Notes: a model not told the origin generated them from the letters alone. DNA of 64,000 bases from Saprospiraceae bacterium (GCA_029251525.1 JAQXDE010000066.1:1-64000); one strand, 5' to 3'. Positions 53,748-61,973 are shown, counted from the first letter of the stretch. Made by a program: numbers and translations.

Positions 53748-55100
53748 TTATCTTTTTGTTATATCCACTTGAATACCATTTTTTGGTTGAAGAGTAACGT
53801 AAGGCATTGCTTCAATTTTCTGATTAGCCACAAGTTTAAAATCATATCTTTTTAGTAATTCTAAAATAACTAGTTGCATCTCCATCATTGCAAAGTTATT
53901 TCCAATGCAAAGCCTTGGACCACCTCCAAAAGGCATGTAAGCAAAGGAAGGTTTTCCTTTCATATTTTCTTTTTCAAATCTCTCTGGTATAAAATCTTCC
54001 GGATTTTTCCAATAACTCTTGGAGTGATGCAATCCGTAAATATAAATAGCAAGCATCCCATCTTTAGGAATATGATAACCTTTGATATCATCAGGTTCAT
54101 TGGCTAATCGATCAGTAATCCATGCTGGAGGATAGATTCTCATCGTCTCCTGAATAACCTGAGTAGTGTATTTTAATTTTGGAAAATCAGAAAATTCAAC
54201 TTTACGGTTACCAACAACTTCTTTATATTCATTCCGAATTTTTTCAATAGAATCTGGATTTTTACAGAGTAAATAAAATGCCCATGCAAGTGCATTAGCT
54301 GAAGTTTCATGGCCTGCAACAAAAAGAATTAATGACTCATCGAGTAGCTGCTGATCAGTCATTCCCTCGTTGGTATCTTCATATCGAGTACCCAAGAGCA
54401 TATCCAAAAGATCATTATAAGACTTTCCACTTGCCCTTCGTTCTTGAATGATTCTCAAAATAATTGCTCTTGATTCTTTTGAAATTTTGAATTGACGTTT
54501 AGATTTTCCGGTCAAATAAAACCAAGGAGCTAGATAGGGTTGTCGAAGCCTTTGAACAATATATTCTTGAATTTCTTGAATATTATCAGATAGTGTAATC
54601 AATTCTTGATTACTCACACTTGTGGTGAAAAGTGATCTGGCAACTACTTGGAAAGCTATTTTAGTCATTTCAACAGAAAGGTCAAAAGCATGATTTGAAT
54701 TAGCTAACTTATCCAAATCAATACACGATTCTTGTACCACTTTTAACATGATATCTGAAAGGGCGGCTAGCTTGGCTTTGTGAAATCCGGGCTGAATTAA
54801 ACGTCTTTGTCGTAACCAATAATTTCCATCACTAGTCAGTAAACCTTGTCCTGCAAATTGAGCAATCATCTTTGTCTGAATTTCAGATTTACGATAATTG
54901 CGATTGTTTTTCTGCATAACATATTGTACTATCTCCGGATCAGTTGTGAATATAGCTTTTGAAAACCCACCCATGTACATGGCAAAAATATCTCCTTTTT
55001 CTTCCACAAATTCATTTAAAACAGGAAGTGGATTCTTTACGAATCTAAAGGCATTAGCTAAAGTATTTCGACGAGGAATGAGCGGAATCTTCTTACCCAT
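53748..55100 (-). CDS. Cytochrome P450
   Basis: A 450-residue bacterial P450 with all core motifs. The I-helix is FVAGHETSANALAWAFYLL, ExxR is in QETMRI, PERF is in FIPERFEKENM and the heme loop is FGGGPRLCIG with Cys398. No N-terminal membrane anchor is seen. The sequence from VLNEFVEEKGDIFAMYMGG is of the CYP102/CYP4-like clade, which often works on fatty acids, but the substrate is not known. No redox partner lies adjacent. Start at MGKKIPLIPRRNT. Confidence 0.95.
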   Translation of the reverse strand: MGKKIPLIPRRNTLANAFRFVKNPLPVLNEFVEEKGDIFAMYMGGFSKAIFTTDPEIVQYVMQKNNRNYRKSEIQTKMIAQFAGQGLLTSDGNYWLRQRRLIQPGFHKAKLAALSDIMLKVVQESCIDLDKLANSNHAFDLSVEMTKIAFQVVARSLFTTSVSNQELITLSDNIQEIQEYIVQRLRQPYLAPWFYLTGKSKRQFKISKESRAIILRIIQERRASGKSYNDLLDMLLGTRYEDTNEGMTDQQLLDESLILFVAGHETSANALAWAFYLLCKNPDSIEKIRNEYKEVVGNRKVEFSDFPKLKYTTQVIQETMRIYPPAWITDRLANEPDDIKGYHIPKDGMLAIYIYGLHHSKSYWKNPEDFIPERFEKENMKGKPSFAYMPFGGGPRLCIGNNFAMMEMQLVILELLKRYDFKLVANQKIEAMPYVTLQPKNGIQVDITKR

Positions 55101-55216
55101 AATTAGTTCAATTTAAATTGAGTTTTTAATCGTTGTAAAAATTGATGACTATCTCAAATTTAATAATTATTGCTATAAAAATTATAGGTAGTAAATATGA
55201 TTTTAAAATATAGATT

Positions 55217-55260
55217 TTGACAAACAAAATATTTGTTATTTTCGTGAGAAAATACTCACG
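55217..55260 (+). promoter_or_regulatory. Promoter and initial hairpin for the MORN-repeat gene
   Basis: TTG (55217-55219), 17 bases, then TATTTTCG (55237-55244, one mismatch). The predicted start of RNA is followed or overlapped by CGTGAG-AAAATA-CTCACG (55243-55260). If used, the leader is about 240 nt. Confidence 0.4.
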
Positions 55261-55496
55261 TCACTTGATTAATTTTTTTAAAACTAAAAAATACTTTTTA
55301 GTTTCTTTTGAAAATAAATATCTATACTAGAGGCTTTGGTATAAAACTTGTTCTTTTTGATTTAACGAGAATTGTTTTCAACCCCGAAAAAAACACCGAC
55401 TTGTTGACATGGAAATTTAATCCCTTCTCTTTTTCCAAAAACTATCTCCCCACTACTAATTTTTCTAATACATATTATTTTATTTAACCATAATAA

Positions 55497-56492
55497 ATGA
55501 GAAATTTCAATAATTTATTTCTACTAACCGTTTCTTTATTTTTGTCAAATTATTCGACTCAAGCCTCTGCCAACACATTTAATCCAAGTTCAAGATTTTT
55601 TGCAGAAATATCATTTTCAAATAGCCCTTGTGGTAAAAGAACTAAATATTGTAAAGGGGAAATTGATTTCAAAGATGGTAGTTCTTATAAAGGAGAATTT
55701 CGTTACGGAGATCCACACGGATTAGGAATCTATAAGTGGAGTGACGGTGAAATATATGAGGGACAATTTGTAAAAGGATTAAGACATGGGAAAGGAAAAC
55801 ATATCTTTAGTAATAATGACGAATATGAAGGCGAATGGATTTATGGAATGATGCATGGAGAAGGTATCTACAAATGGGAAAATGGAGGCCAATATCGAGG
55901 AGAATTTGTGGAGGGGTTGATGCAAGGAAAAGGAATGATTATTTTAATTGATGGAGAAACCTATGACGGTGAATGGAAGAATGGGTTTGCTGATGGTAAG
56001 GGGACCTATACTCGGATAGATGGAAGTAAATATAAGGGAAAAAGTAAAAAAGGGGAGCGGCATGGTTCCGGAAGAATAGTTTGGAAAACTGGAGATTACT
56101 TTATTGGAAAATGGAAATACGGAAAAATCAACAAAACAGGGACTTTTCACTATAATAATGGAGATCAATTTATCAGTATATGGGATGAAGGTGAGATGAC
56201 TGGGAAGGCTACCTATAAATTTCGGAATGGAAAAGAAATCAAAGGTGACCTTAAAGAAGTGGAAAGACAAGTGAAAGGCAATGAGGAAAAGATGGAGGAA
56301 ATAATGCCTAACCTTGGATTGACTTGGTATGCAATCGCTTTGGAGTATATAGTTGCAAGGCGATATGATTTAGCGATGGAGAATTTAAAATTATCTCAGC
56401 TGTATGTTCCGAGGTCTTCTGATTTGAATAAGTTAGTTTATGAACAGATCCAAATTGTGCAGAAAAAACTAGACGAAATAGAGGGACTCTAA
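55497..56492 (+). CDS. Secreted MORN-repeat protein
   Basis: A 331-residue protein. A signal peptide (end QASA) is followed by eight or so MORN repeats of 23 residues (about 55-250), such as YKGEFRYGDPHGLGIYKWSDG, YEGQFVKGLRHGKGKHIF and YEGEWIYGMMHGEGIYKWENG. The last 65 residues form helices (NLGLTWYAIALEYIVARRYDLAMENL) like a TPR. MORN repeats bind lipid or protein. It lies on its own and ends in a terminator. Confidence 0.88.
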   Translation: MRNFNNLFLLTVSLFLSNYSTQASANTFNPSSRFFAEISFSNSPCGKRTKYCKGEIDFKDGSSYKGEFRYGDPHGLGIYKWSDGEIYEGQFVKGLRHGKGKHIFSNNDEYEGEWIYGMMHGEGIYKWENGGQYRGEFVEGLMQGKGMIILIDGETYDGEWKNGFADGKGTYTRIDGSKYKGKSKKGERHGSGRIVWKTGDYFIGKWKYGKINKTGTFHYNNGDQFISIWDEGEMTGKATYKFRNGKEIKGDLKEVERQVKGNEEKMEEIMPNLGLTWYAIALEYIVARRYDLAMENLKLSQLYVPRSSDLNKLVYEQIQIVQKKLDEIEGL

Positions 56493-56548
56493 TTCAATAT
56501 TTTTTTACAAAAACTTTAATAAACAACCATCCAAAAACAAGTTTAAAT

Positions 56549-56577
56549 AAACTGCGCAGATATTCTGCGCAGTTTTT
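56549..56577 (+). terminator. Terminator after the MORN-repeat gene
   Basis: AACTGCGCAG (56550-56559) with CTGCGCAGTT (56565-56574), then a run of T. Confidence 0.93.
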
Positions 56578-56882
56578 CTTGTATAATTTGTTTGGTGATT
56601 TTTTTTGATGTTATTTTAAAAAAAAACATCAAAATACAAGGTTTTTTGCAATCCCTTTATATTGTCTTTGGCTCTAATAATCAACTTTTTTTGTGAAGTA
56701 AGAAAATCAAGGTTAAATTAAAAGGCAGAGGCAATTAAGTGTCAAATGATTCAGAAAATCGATTTTATTTACAAGGAGGTGGACTATGAAATTAAGCCTA
56801 ATAATTTATTTTTAATTTTTTGAAGTTATCGAGGGGAAATATTATTAAAGATAGATAAACAATTATCCATGTTCTTTTTTTA

Positions 56883-57041
56883 TTGGTAGAAAGGATTCTT
56901 GAAAAAGTGAATTCTCTTTTTGAAAGATCAAAATGGAAATTATTTCTTTTGAAAAAAATCCCATTTTTTGGTGAACAGTTTTTGAATGACAGGAGTTATA
57001 ACAATTCTGTTTTAAAGTTCTTCCCTACTAAAATTACATAA
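56883..57041 (+). CDS. Possible 52-codon ORF or gene remnant
   Basis: The only protein-like frame in the 56578-57126 gap begins at TTG 56883 and reads LVERILEKVNSLFERSKWKL, then KKIPFFGEQFLNDRSYNNSV, ending PTKIT. It has a balanced composition (Glu, Lys, Asn, no homopolymers). It has no ATG and no known family. The 5' side is stopped by a TAA about 12 codons earlier. It may be a remnant. Confidence 0.25.
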   Translation: MVERILEKVNSLFERSKWKLFLLKKIPFFGEQFLNDRSYNNSVLKFFPTKIT

Positions 57042-57126
57042 TTTAATTTTTTAAAATGGTTAAAAATAATTTTCAATGACTTATTGGAATTTAAAAATAT
57101 AAATGTTTCATTAAAAAAGAAGTTTC

Positions 57127-57786
57127 ATGATTAGGAAAAGATATCTCCTCTTACTAATAATAATTGCATTTTTTATTCCTAGGTCTATGTTGTCGTTGGT
57201 CTTAATTGATTCTTGTAATAACGACATTCCTGCAGTTTCTAAACTGGAAATCAATAAAATATTTGTTGGGAAATATAAGATTCAATGTTTAAAAGCACTA
57301 ATGTTTTATCCTGAATTAAAAAATGTAAATATTGAATTTCGAGAAGCAGAAATTGGAACAACCTTAGCAGCTCGTCCTGTAATAACTAGTTTTTTCAATA
57401 CCGATTATGAAAGAAAATATGAGGTGATTTTTAATAATGCAACTCATTGTGAGGTGCCATTCTCGGATTTGCCAGAGGAAGGGCAAATAGGAATTTTAGG
57501 GCATGAATTGGCTCATATTTTAGATTATGAAACTAAAAGTTTTGGCCAATTGTTGGTCACTGGTTGTTTTTATATAAATGCCCATAGTATTCGAAATTAC
57601 GAACGAGGAATTGATCTAGTTACAGTTGAACGAGGACTTGGTGAAAAATTGTATGATGCTTATTACTACATTCTAGAAGAATCAGAAGCATCCTTAAGAT
57701 ATAAAAATTTTAAAAAATTCACTTATTTAGAACCACATGAGATTATGGAGGTTTTGCAAAAGACAAGGATTCGGATTAAGTTCTGA
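57127..57786 (+). CDS. Putative HExxH metalloprotease-like protein
   Basis: A 219-residue protein with a single N-terminal hydrophobic segment (RKRYLLLLIIIAFFIP), serving as a signal or anchor. GHELAHILDYE (125-135) carries HExxH with Glu127, so a zincin-like active site is likely; EASLRY further on may give a third ligand. Preceding VNIEFREAEIGTTLAARP and VIFNNATH resemble the beta-strand edge of zincins. I know of no family name. It is isolated and ends at 57786. Confidence 0.65.
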   Translation: MIRKRYLLLLIIIAFFIPRSMLSLVLIDSCNNDIPAVSKLEINKIFVGKYKIQCLKALMFYPELKNVNIEFREAEIGTTLAARPVITSFFNTDYERKYEVIFNNATHCEVPFSDLPEEGQIGILGHELAHILDYETKSFGQLLVTGCFYINAHSIRNYERGIDLVTVERGLGEKLYDAYYYILEESEASLRYKNFKKFTYLEPHEIMEVLQKTRIRIKF

Positions 57787-58081
57787 ATTCAACCTGTCTT
57801 TGAATTTTCTTTTAATCGATTTTGTAAAAATAGGTTTTATCAAATCTTTGATTTAAAAAATCTTTTGGAATAGTTATACCAACTTAATCGTAACAAAAAA
57901 ATATTTCATTTTTTCATTTTCATTGGAGTAACTAAATGAGTTGGATTATTTTACGATTTAAACTTTTATTTTCTTTTTGGTACTTATAAATTTCACCATA
58001 TTTGATCAATAGAATAAACTGTTTTCGGATAGTATTGCCTCAAATTGATAGTGTTTTTTGTTGTTAATTCCACCACCTTTT

Positions 58082-58310
58082 TACTTACCACTAATATTAT
58101 CAATATCTGTTGACCAAGTCCAATATTTGCTTATAATGGCTTGTTTAGTCTCGCCTCATCAAGTGGCATAGTCCTTTGCGTTGGCGTGTAAGAATCTTGT
58201 ATTTTCCATTTAGCTTCATTATAAAAAGTTCTTTCTTTGATCACTCTTGTGCGTTCAGAAGTTCTAATACAATATTTTTATCTTTTAGATCGCAAAGTCA
58301 GACAGATTAA
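58082..58310 (-). pseudogene. Remnant of an unidentified gene
   Basis: Minus-strand pieces in alternate frames read DLKDKNIVLELLNAQE, then RVIKERTFYNEAKWKIQDSY and PLDEARLNKPL, and KYWTWSTDIDNISGK before a stop. They look like one protein broken by at least two frameshifts. The rest of the 57787-58555 gap holds nothing I recognise. Confidence 0.3.
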
Positions 58311-58555
58311 CTTTTGTAAAGTTTCCAGATTTTATATTTCAAAAACTGGTAGAAAAATTTTATTTCAATTATCGTTTCAAGGTAAAACTAGGTTTCGTGT
58401 GGATAGGAGGGGGAACTGATATGGGCTGAAATTGAAACAATTTAAATAGTTGGTATAAATAGAATGAGAAGACTATTTTTTAAAGTGCATATTTTTATTT
58501 TGGATGGTAAATTATCTTTTATAGTAGTAATTTCAATTTATACACTGTATTGGTT

Positions 58556-58598
58556 CAACAAAAATGCACTATGGTAAAATTTTCACCATAGTGCATTT
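58556..58598 (-). terminator. Terminator of the ECF sigma gene
   Basis: AAATGCACTATGGT (58562-58575) with ACCATAGTGCATTT (58585-58598), a perfect 14-bp stem; on the minus strand a T5 run follows. Confidence 0.88.
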
Positions 58599-58621
58599 AA
58601 AGAGAAGACGATTTTATTTAC

Positions 58622-59146
58622 CTAATTGAAGGCAAATTTCTGAGCATACTTTTTTTCAATTTGATGTTTTAACTCTTTCCTAGCAAAAAATATTTTGCTT
58701 TTAACAGTTCCTATAGGAAGGTTGAATTTTTCTGCAATTTCTTGGTATTTATATCCCTCATAATGCATTAAAAACGGTACACGTAGACCTTCGTCTAAAT
58801 TTCCAATTATCTCTGTTAATTCATCCATCATTATGTTACTATCACCCTCGTTTGCTATTACATGTTTACCAGAATTAATATAGTAATTGTTATCAGTTGA
58901 ATCCATTATAACATTTGTTCTAACTTTTTTCCTGTAATCATTAATAAAAAGGTTTTTCATGATTGTGAAAACCCATGCTTTAAAGTTAGTTCCCGTTTGA
59001 AACTTGTTTTTGTAGGTTAGGGCACGGAAGGTAGTTTCTTGATATAAGTCTTTTGCTCTTTCCTTATCCTGAGTTAATTTGTAAGCAAATGCATTTAGCA
59101 TGTGGGAAAGTTGGTCATACTTTGATTGAAATTCTATAGTTGTCAT
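58622..59146 (-). CDS. ECF RNA polymerase sigma factor
   Basis: A 174-residue sigma-70 family protein with only regions 2 and 4. Region 2 (about 10-78) has DKERAKDLYQETTFRALTYK and FKAWVFTIMKNLFINDYRKK; region 4 (about 110-165) has LDEGLRVPFLMHYEGYKYQE and LPIGTVKSKIFFARKEL. It directs RNA polymerase to special promoters. No anti-sigma gene of the usual kind lies next to it; instead the divergent gene encodes a sigma region-2-like protein. It has its own terminator. Confidence 0.95.
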   Translation of the reverse strand: MTTIEFQSKYDQLSHMLNAFAYKLTQDKERAKDLYQETTFRALTYKNKFQTGTNFKAWVFTIMKNLFINDYRKKVRTNVIMDSTDNNYYINSGKHVIANEGDSNIMMDELTEIIGNLDEGLRVPFLMHYEGYKYQEIAEKFNLPIGTVKSKIFFARKELKHQIEKKYAQKFAFN

Positions 59147-59186
59147 CTTCTTTTTTTTATGGTATTAATGATTTAATATCTTGTTA

Positions 59187-59235
59187 TAAAGGTATATTTT
59201 TTGTTTAACAATAACAAAGAAAAGGTTAAACAAAA
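59187..59235 (-). promoter_or_regulatory. Sigma gene promoter flanked by an inverted repeat
   Basis: On the minus strand TTTG (rc of 59215-59218), 20 bases, then TACCTTTA (rc of 59187-59194), one mismatch from consensus. The repeat TTTTGTTTAAC (59199-59209) / GTTAAACAAAA (59225-59235), a perfect 11-bp dyad with a 15-bp spacer, overlaps the promoter, so it may be an operator or autoregulatory site. Confidence 0.45.
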
Positions 59236-59400
59236 TAAAAATATTTTTTTTGTCATCTATTTTAAATAGATTATTGTGAGGTATAAAGTGTTGTAAATCA
59301 GTTACTTATAACGTAAATGGTTTAAAATATTATTCTTTAAATTTTCATTGACTTTTGCAATTTTTAAACAAAAATACTTAGGTGACGTTGGTTTAATATT

Positions 59401-59637
59401 ATGAAGAACGAAATTTTTTTTCAAAATCTAAGTCAGAATCGAAGCCTTATACAAGAAATTGCAACAGAATTATCGAATGATTTTGTTATTGCACGTTTTC
59501 TTTATCGGGAGACAACTCATCAAGCAATGATGAACAAGGCCTTTCTAAACGAAGAGACTTTCAAGGAATGGCTGATAACAACTGTTAAAAGAATTTATTA
59601 CAAAATTTCACAAAATGAATATTCAACTAAAAACTAA
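59401..59637 (+). CDS. Stand-alone sigma region-2-like small protein
   Basis: A 78-residue protein. ATELSNDFVIARFLYRETTH and FKEWLITTVKRIYYKISQN align with AYKLTQDKERAKDLYQETTF and FKAWVFTIMKNLFINDYRKK in the ECF sigma encoded divergently 254 bases away. The shared pattern is L-x-x-D, A-x-x-LYxETT, and FKxW-x-x-T-x-x-K. The region-4 half is missing, and it ends soon after region 2. The overlap of 23 bases with the SRPBCC gene implies coupled translation. It may bind core polymerase or antagonise the sigma factor, but this is inference. Confidence 0.7.
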   Translation: MKNEIFFQNLSQNRSLIQEIATELSNDFVIARFLYRETTHQAMMNKAFLNEETFKEWLITTVKRIYYKISQNEYSTKN

Positions 59638-60055
59638 AGTTGATGGAAATTATAGAAAGATAATAAGGTTGTTCGATCGGAAACTTTTTGAAGCTTTGAA
59701 GCCTTCATACGGGAAAATGGAAATTGTTGAATTTACAGGTTCAAAAAAAGGAGATAGAGTGCACCTTAGGTTTTTGAGTCCATTCAAAACGGAGTGGATT
59801 AGTGAAATAACTGAAAATGGTGAAGATGAAAATCAGTCGTATTTTATTGACGAGGGAATAAAAGTTCCTTTTCCGTTAACTTCATGGAAGCACAAACATA
59901 TCGTCCAAAAAATCTCGGAAAATGAAAGTTACATAATAGATGATATGACCTTCAAGGGATTTGGTTTTTTGTTTACATTACTGTTATATCCAGCTCTTTA
60001 TATTGCATTTTATCCTAGAAAAAATATTTATAGAGCCTACTTCAAAGGCTTTTAA
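59615..60055 (+). CDS. SRPBCC-like ligand-binding protein
   Basis: A 146-residue protein of START/Bet-v-1 type: MEIVEFTGSKKGDRVHLRFL, WISEITENGEDENQSYFID and WKHKHIVQKISENESYIIDD are the beta-strand set seen in cyclase/dehydrase SRPBCC proteins of Bacteroidota. A hydrophobic C-terminal segment (FLFTLLLYPALYIAFYPRK) could reach the membrane. It is coupled to the sigma-like gene upstream and is 20 bases from the DUF2177 gene. It probably binds a lipid or pigment. Confidence 0.78.
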   Translation: MNIQLKTKVDGNYRKIIRLFDRKLFEALKPSYGKMEIVEFTGSKKGDRVHLRFLSPFKTEWISEITENGEDENQSYFIDEGIKVPFPLTSWKHKHIVQKISENESYIIDDMTFKGFGFLFTLLLYPALYIAFYPRKNIYRAYFKGF

Positions 60056-60075
60056 TTAAAAATAAAAATTTAAGA

Positions 60076-60483
60076 ATGAATACTGCTTTTTACTTAAAAT
60101 TATACGCCTTGACTGTACCAGTATTTTTCTTGATCGACCTAATCTGGCTTGGTTCATTAGCCAAAAAGTTTTACGGGAACAACATAGGTCATTTACTTTC
60201 TGATAAAGTAAACTGGAAAGCTGCATTGGCTTTTTATTTCATTTATATAATAGGAATTCTCTTTTACTCAGTTGTACCAACATTAGAAGATGGCGATTGG
60301 CAAAGAGCTTTTTTGTTAGGGAGTACTTTTGGTTTTTTTACCTACGCTACCTATGATTTAACTAATCTCGCTACATTAAAAAACTGGTCAATAAAAGTAG
60401 TTCTTGTTGATATAATTTGGGGTATGTTTCTTTGTGGATCAGTAGCAGCTGCAGCTTTTCAAATAGGGAAATGGTTGCTTTGA
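60076..60483 (+). CDS. DUF2177 family membrane protein
   Basis: A 135-residue protein with four membrane segments. The family marks are PVFFLIDLIWLGSLAKKFY, WKAALAFYFIYIIGILFYSV, GFFTYATYDLTNLATLKNWS and VVLVDIIWGMFLCGSVAAA. The function is unknown. It is the last gene of the three-gene cluster divergent from the ECF sigma gene. In other bacteria DUF2177 and SRPBCC genes turn up beside light- or singlet-oxygen-response genes, which I recall but cannot check here. Confidence 0.9.
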   Translation: MNTAFYLKLYALTVPVFFLIDLIWLGSLAKKFYGNNIGHLLSDKVNWKAALAFYFIYIIGILFYSVVPTLEDGDWQRAFLLGSTFGFFTYATYDLTNLATLKNWSIKVVLVDIIWGMFLCGSVAAAAFQIGKWLL

Positions 60484-60855
60484 TTTTTTCCTATTTTATT
60501 TATTTCTACAAATTTTTTTAAGCCATACCTACTATTATGCCCCCCTTAAAGATAGCTTAGATAATTTCTATCTCCATTAAAACTCAAAAATTTATATTTC
60601 AATCTTAAATTATTCTATCCAAAAGGCATCAAATAGAATATATATTGGGACGCCCTTCCTTAAGGTAATTTTAGAAGGTGTAAAAAGAATTTAAAGATTT
60701 TATCTGAAAAGCATTTTTTTGAATATGAAAATTTGATAGGAAATTTTAAATGTATTGATGATTTAAAAATTTTTCGAAATCTAAAAACTATTAGGACAAT
60801 AGATGGAAAATAAATTGGCAGCTTTGGATTTCTTTATGTTGTTGTGCTTCTTCCA
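60484..60855. other. Intergenic region with a protein-like fragment
   Basis: No supported gene. One plus-strand frame (60664-60813) reads LKILSEKHFFEYENLIGNFK then CIDDLKIFRNLKTIRTIDGK before a stop, with VILEGVKRI in a second frame just upstream. This may be the end of a decayed gene. Confidence 0.3.
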
Positions 60856-61197
60856 TCAGAAAGTATCTTTTGCATGAGCTTCCAAATATTGAAGAATGGA
60901 ATCTCGGTCATATAAAATTAATTTTCGAGTAGGTTGGGAATATCGAATGGTACCTTCGTCTCGCAGTTTTTGGAGCGTTGTACGAGAAGTTATTCTAAGT
61001 AATTTCATTGCTTCTTCATCACTAATCCATTTGTCGTGTTGTATGTTGCTTTTTTCTTTCATGCGACCCACGACCTCTTCCACCAGAGCATAAAACGCTT
61101 CTGATTCCAAACAAATAACATTTAAACTACTTCCAAATTCCGCCAAAAGGTAAAAATAAGAAATACTATTAAGGGTTTCTAGTAAGATGGAAGACAA
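60856..61197 (-). CDS. Helix-turn-helix protein of the excisionase type (HTH_17)
   Basis: A 113-residue protein. The C-terminal half is a winged-HTH of the excisionase family: WISDEEAMKLLRITSRTTLQ, KLRDEGTIRYSQPTRKLILY and DRDSILQYLEAHAK. The first half is helical (LEAFYALVEEVVGRMKEK-like). In Bacteroidota such proteins are found in mobile elements and toxin-like loci, but also alone as housekeeping genes. It lies 125 bases from tRNA-Leu, a common place for integrated elements. No integrase lies here. Confidence 0.8.
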   Translation of the reverse strand: MSSILLETLNSISYFYLLAEFGSSLNVICLESEAFYALVEEVVGRMKEKSNIQHDKWISDEEAMKLLRITSRTTLQKLRDEGTIRYSQPTRKLILYDRDSILQYLEAHAKDTF

Positions 61198-61225
61198 AAA
61201 ATAGGAAAAGAATTAAGGTAGGAAA

Positions 61226-61247
61226 ATGTTGTACCTATGTTGTACCC
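61226..61247. repeat. Two tandem 11-bp repeats upstream of the HTH gene
   Basis: ATGTTGTACCT followed directly by ATGTTGTACCC, with ATG next. The core TTGTACC recurs at the 3' end of tRNA-Leu (about 61318-61325). It could be a HTH operator or an attachment-site trace. Confidence 0.5.
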
Positions 61248-61321
61248 ATGAAAAGAAAGCGAGAATAGGTGTAAATTAAAAAAGCCCGTAAATAATTGAT
61301 TTACAGGCTTTTAAGTTTTTG

Positions 61322-61403
61322 TACCCCCGGGGGGAATCGAACCCCCACTCCCGAAGGAACTGGATTTTGAATCCAGCGCGTCTACCAGTTCCGCCACAAG
61401 GGC
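61322..61403 (-). tRNA. tRNA-Leu (anticodon CAA)
   Basis: An 82-nt class II tRNA. The acceptor GCCCTTG pairs with CGGGGGT (G-U pairs allowed). The D-loop has GAACTGGTAGACGC, the anticodon stem is CTGGA/TCCAG around loop TTCAAAA (anticodon CAA), the variable arm is TTCCTTCGGGA and the T-arm carries GGTTCGATTCC. CCA is not encoded. Confidence 0.93.
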
Positions 61404-61448
61404 AAGAGTACACTTCGCTTTAACGTAGACTAAAAGGCTTACCATTTT

Positions 61449-61973
61449 CTAAAGCGACGCAAATTTATTTAAATTTTCTTTAATTCGCAATAAATAACGC
61501 TTTTTCAAAAAATAATTTTTGATTGCGTCTAATTCAACTTCTTTTGGAGCAGCATCATTATAATTTTCGATATATGGATTTACTTCTTCAAGAAGAATAG
61601 ATTCCAATTTTTTTAAACTATTTTGGATTTTATCAAAATTATTTTTGTCGAAATCAAACTCCAATTCCATTAAATTTTCGTTGATTTCCATCATCTCCAT
61701 TAGGAACTCTTGAGGAATTTTATTTTTTCCTTCTTCACCTAAAACCTCTTTTAATTCAAGGATATATTTCATCCGTTTATCAAAATTGGAAAGTGTTTTA
61801 AATGCATTATTATTGAGGGTCGATAGTTCTAAAACCTCCATTTGTTTCTCCTTAGATTCTAAAGTAAAAAAATCCGGATGAAACTTTTTACTATTGCTGT
61901 AAAACGCTTTTTTTAATTCCGCTTCATTCAAATTAAAGCTTACTGGTATTTTGAAAAATTCAAAGTAGTTCAT
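61449..61973 (-). CDS. hscB: Fe-S cluster assembly co-chaperone HscB
   Basis: A 174-residue J-domain protein that helps HscA (Hsp70) release Fe-S clusters from IscU. The J domain (about 1-70) carries HPD in SKKFHPDFF and the C-terminal helical domain (about 80-174) is typical of HscB. It starts NYFEFFKIPVSFNLNEAEL. It is right after rseP (14 bases), thus in one operon with it. The other isc genes are not adjacent. Confidence 0.92.
   Translation of the reverse strand: MNYFEFFKIPVSFNLNEAELKKAFYSNSKKFHPDFFTLESKEKQMEVLELSTLNNNAFKTLSNFDKRMKYILELKEVLGEEGKNKIPQEFLMEMMEINENLMELEFDFDKNNFDKIQNSLKKLESILLEEVNPYIENYNDAAPKEVELDAIKNYFLKKRYLLRIKENLNKFASL

Noticed and set aside
58237-58419. Plus-strand 60-codon frame with basic composition
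   Set aside because: It overlaps the better minus-strand fragments and has no recognisable domain.
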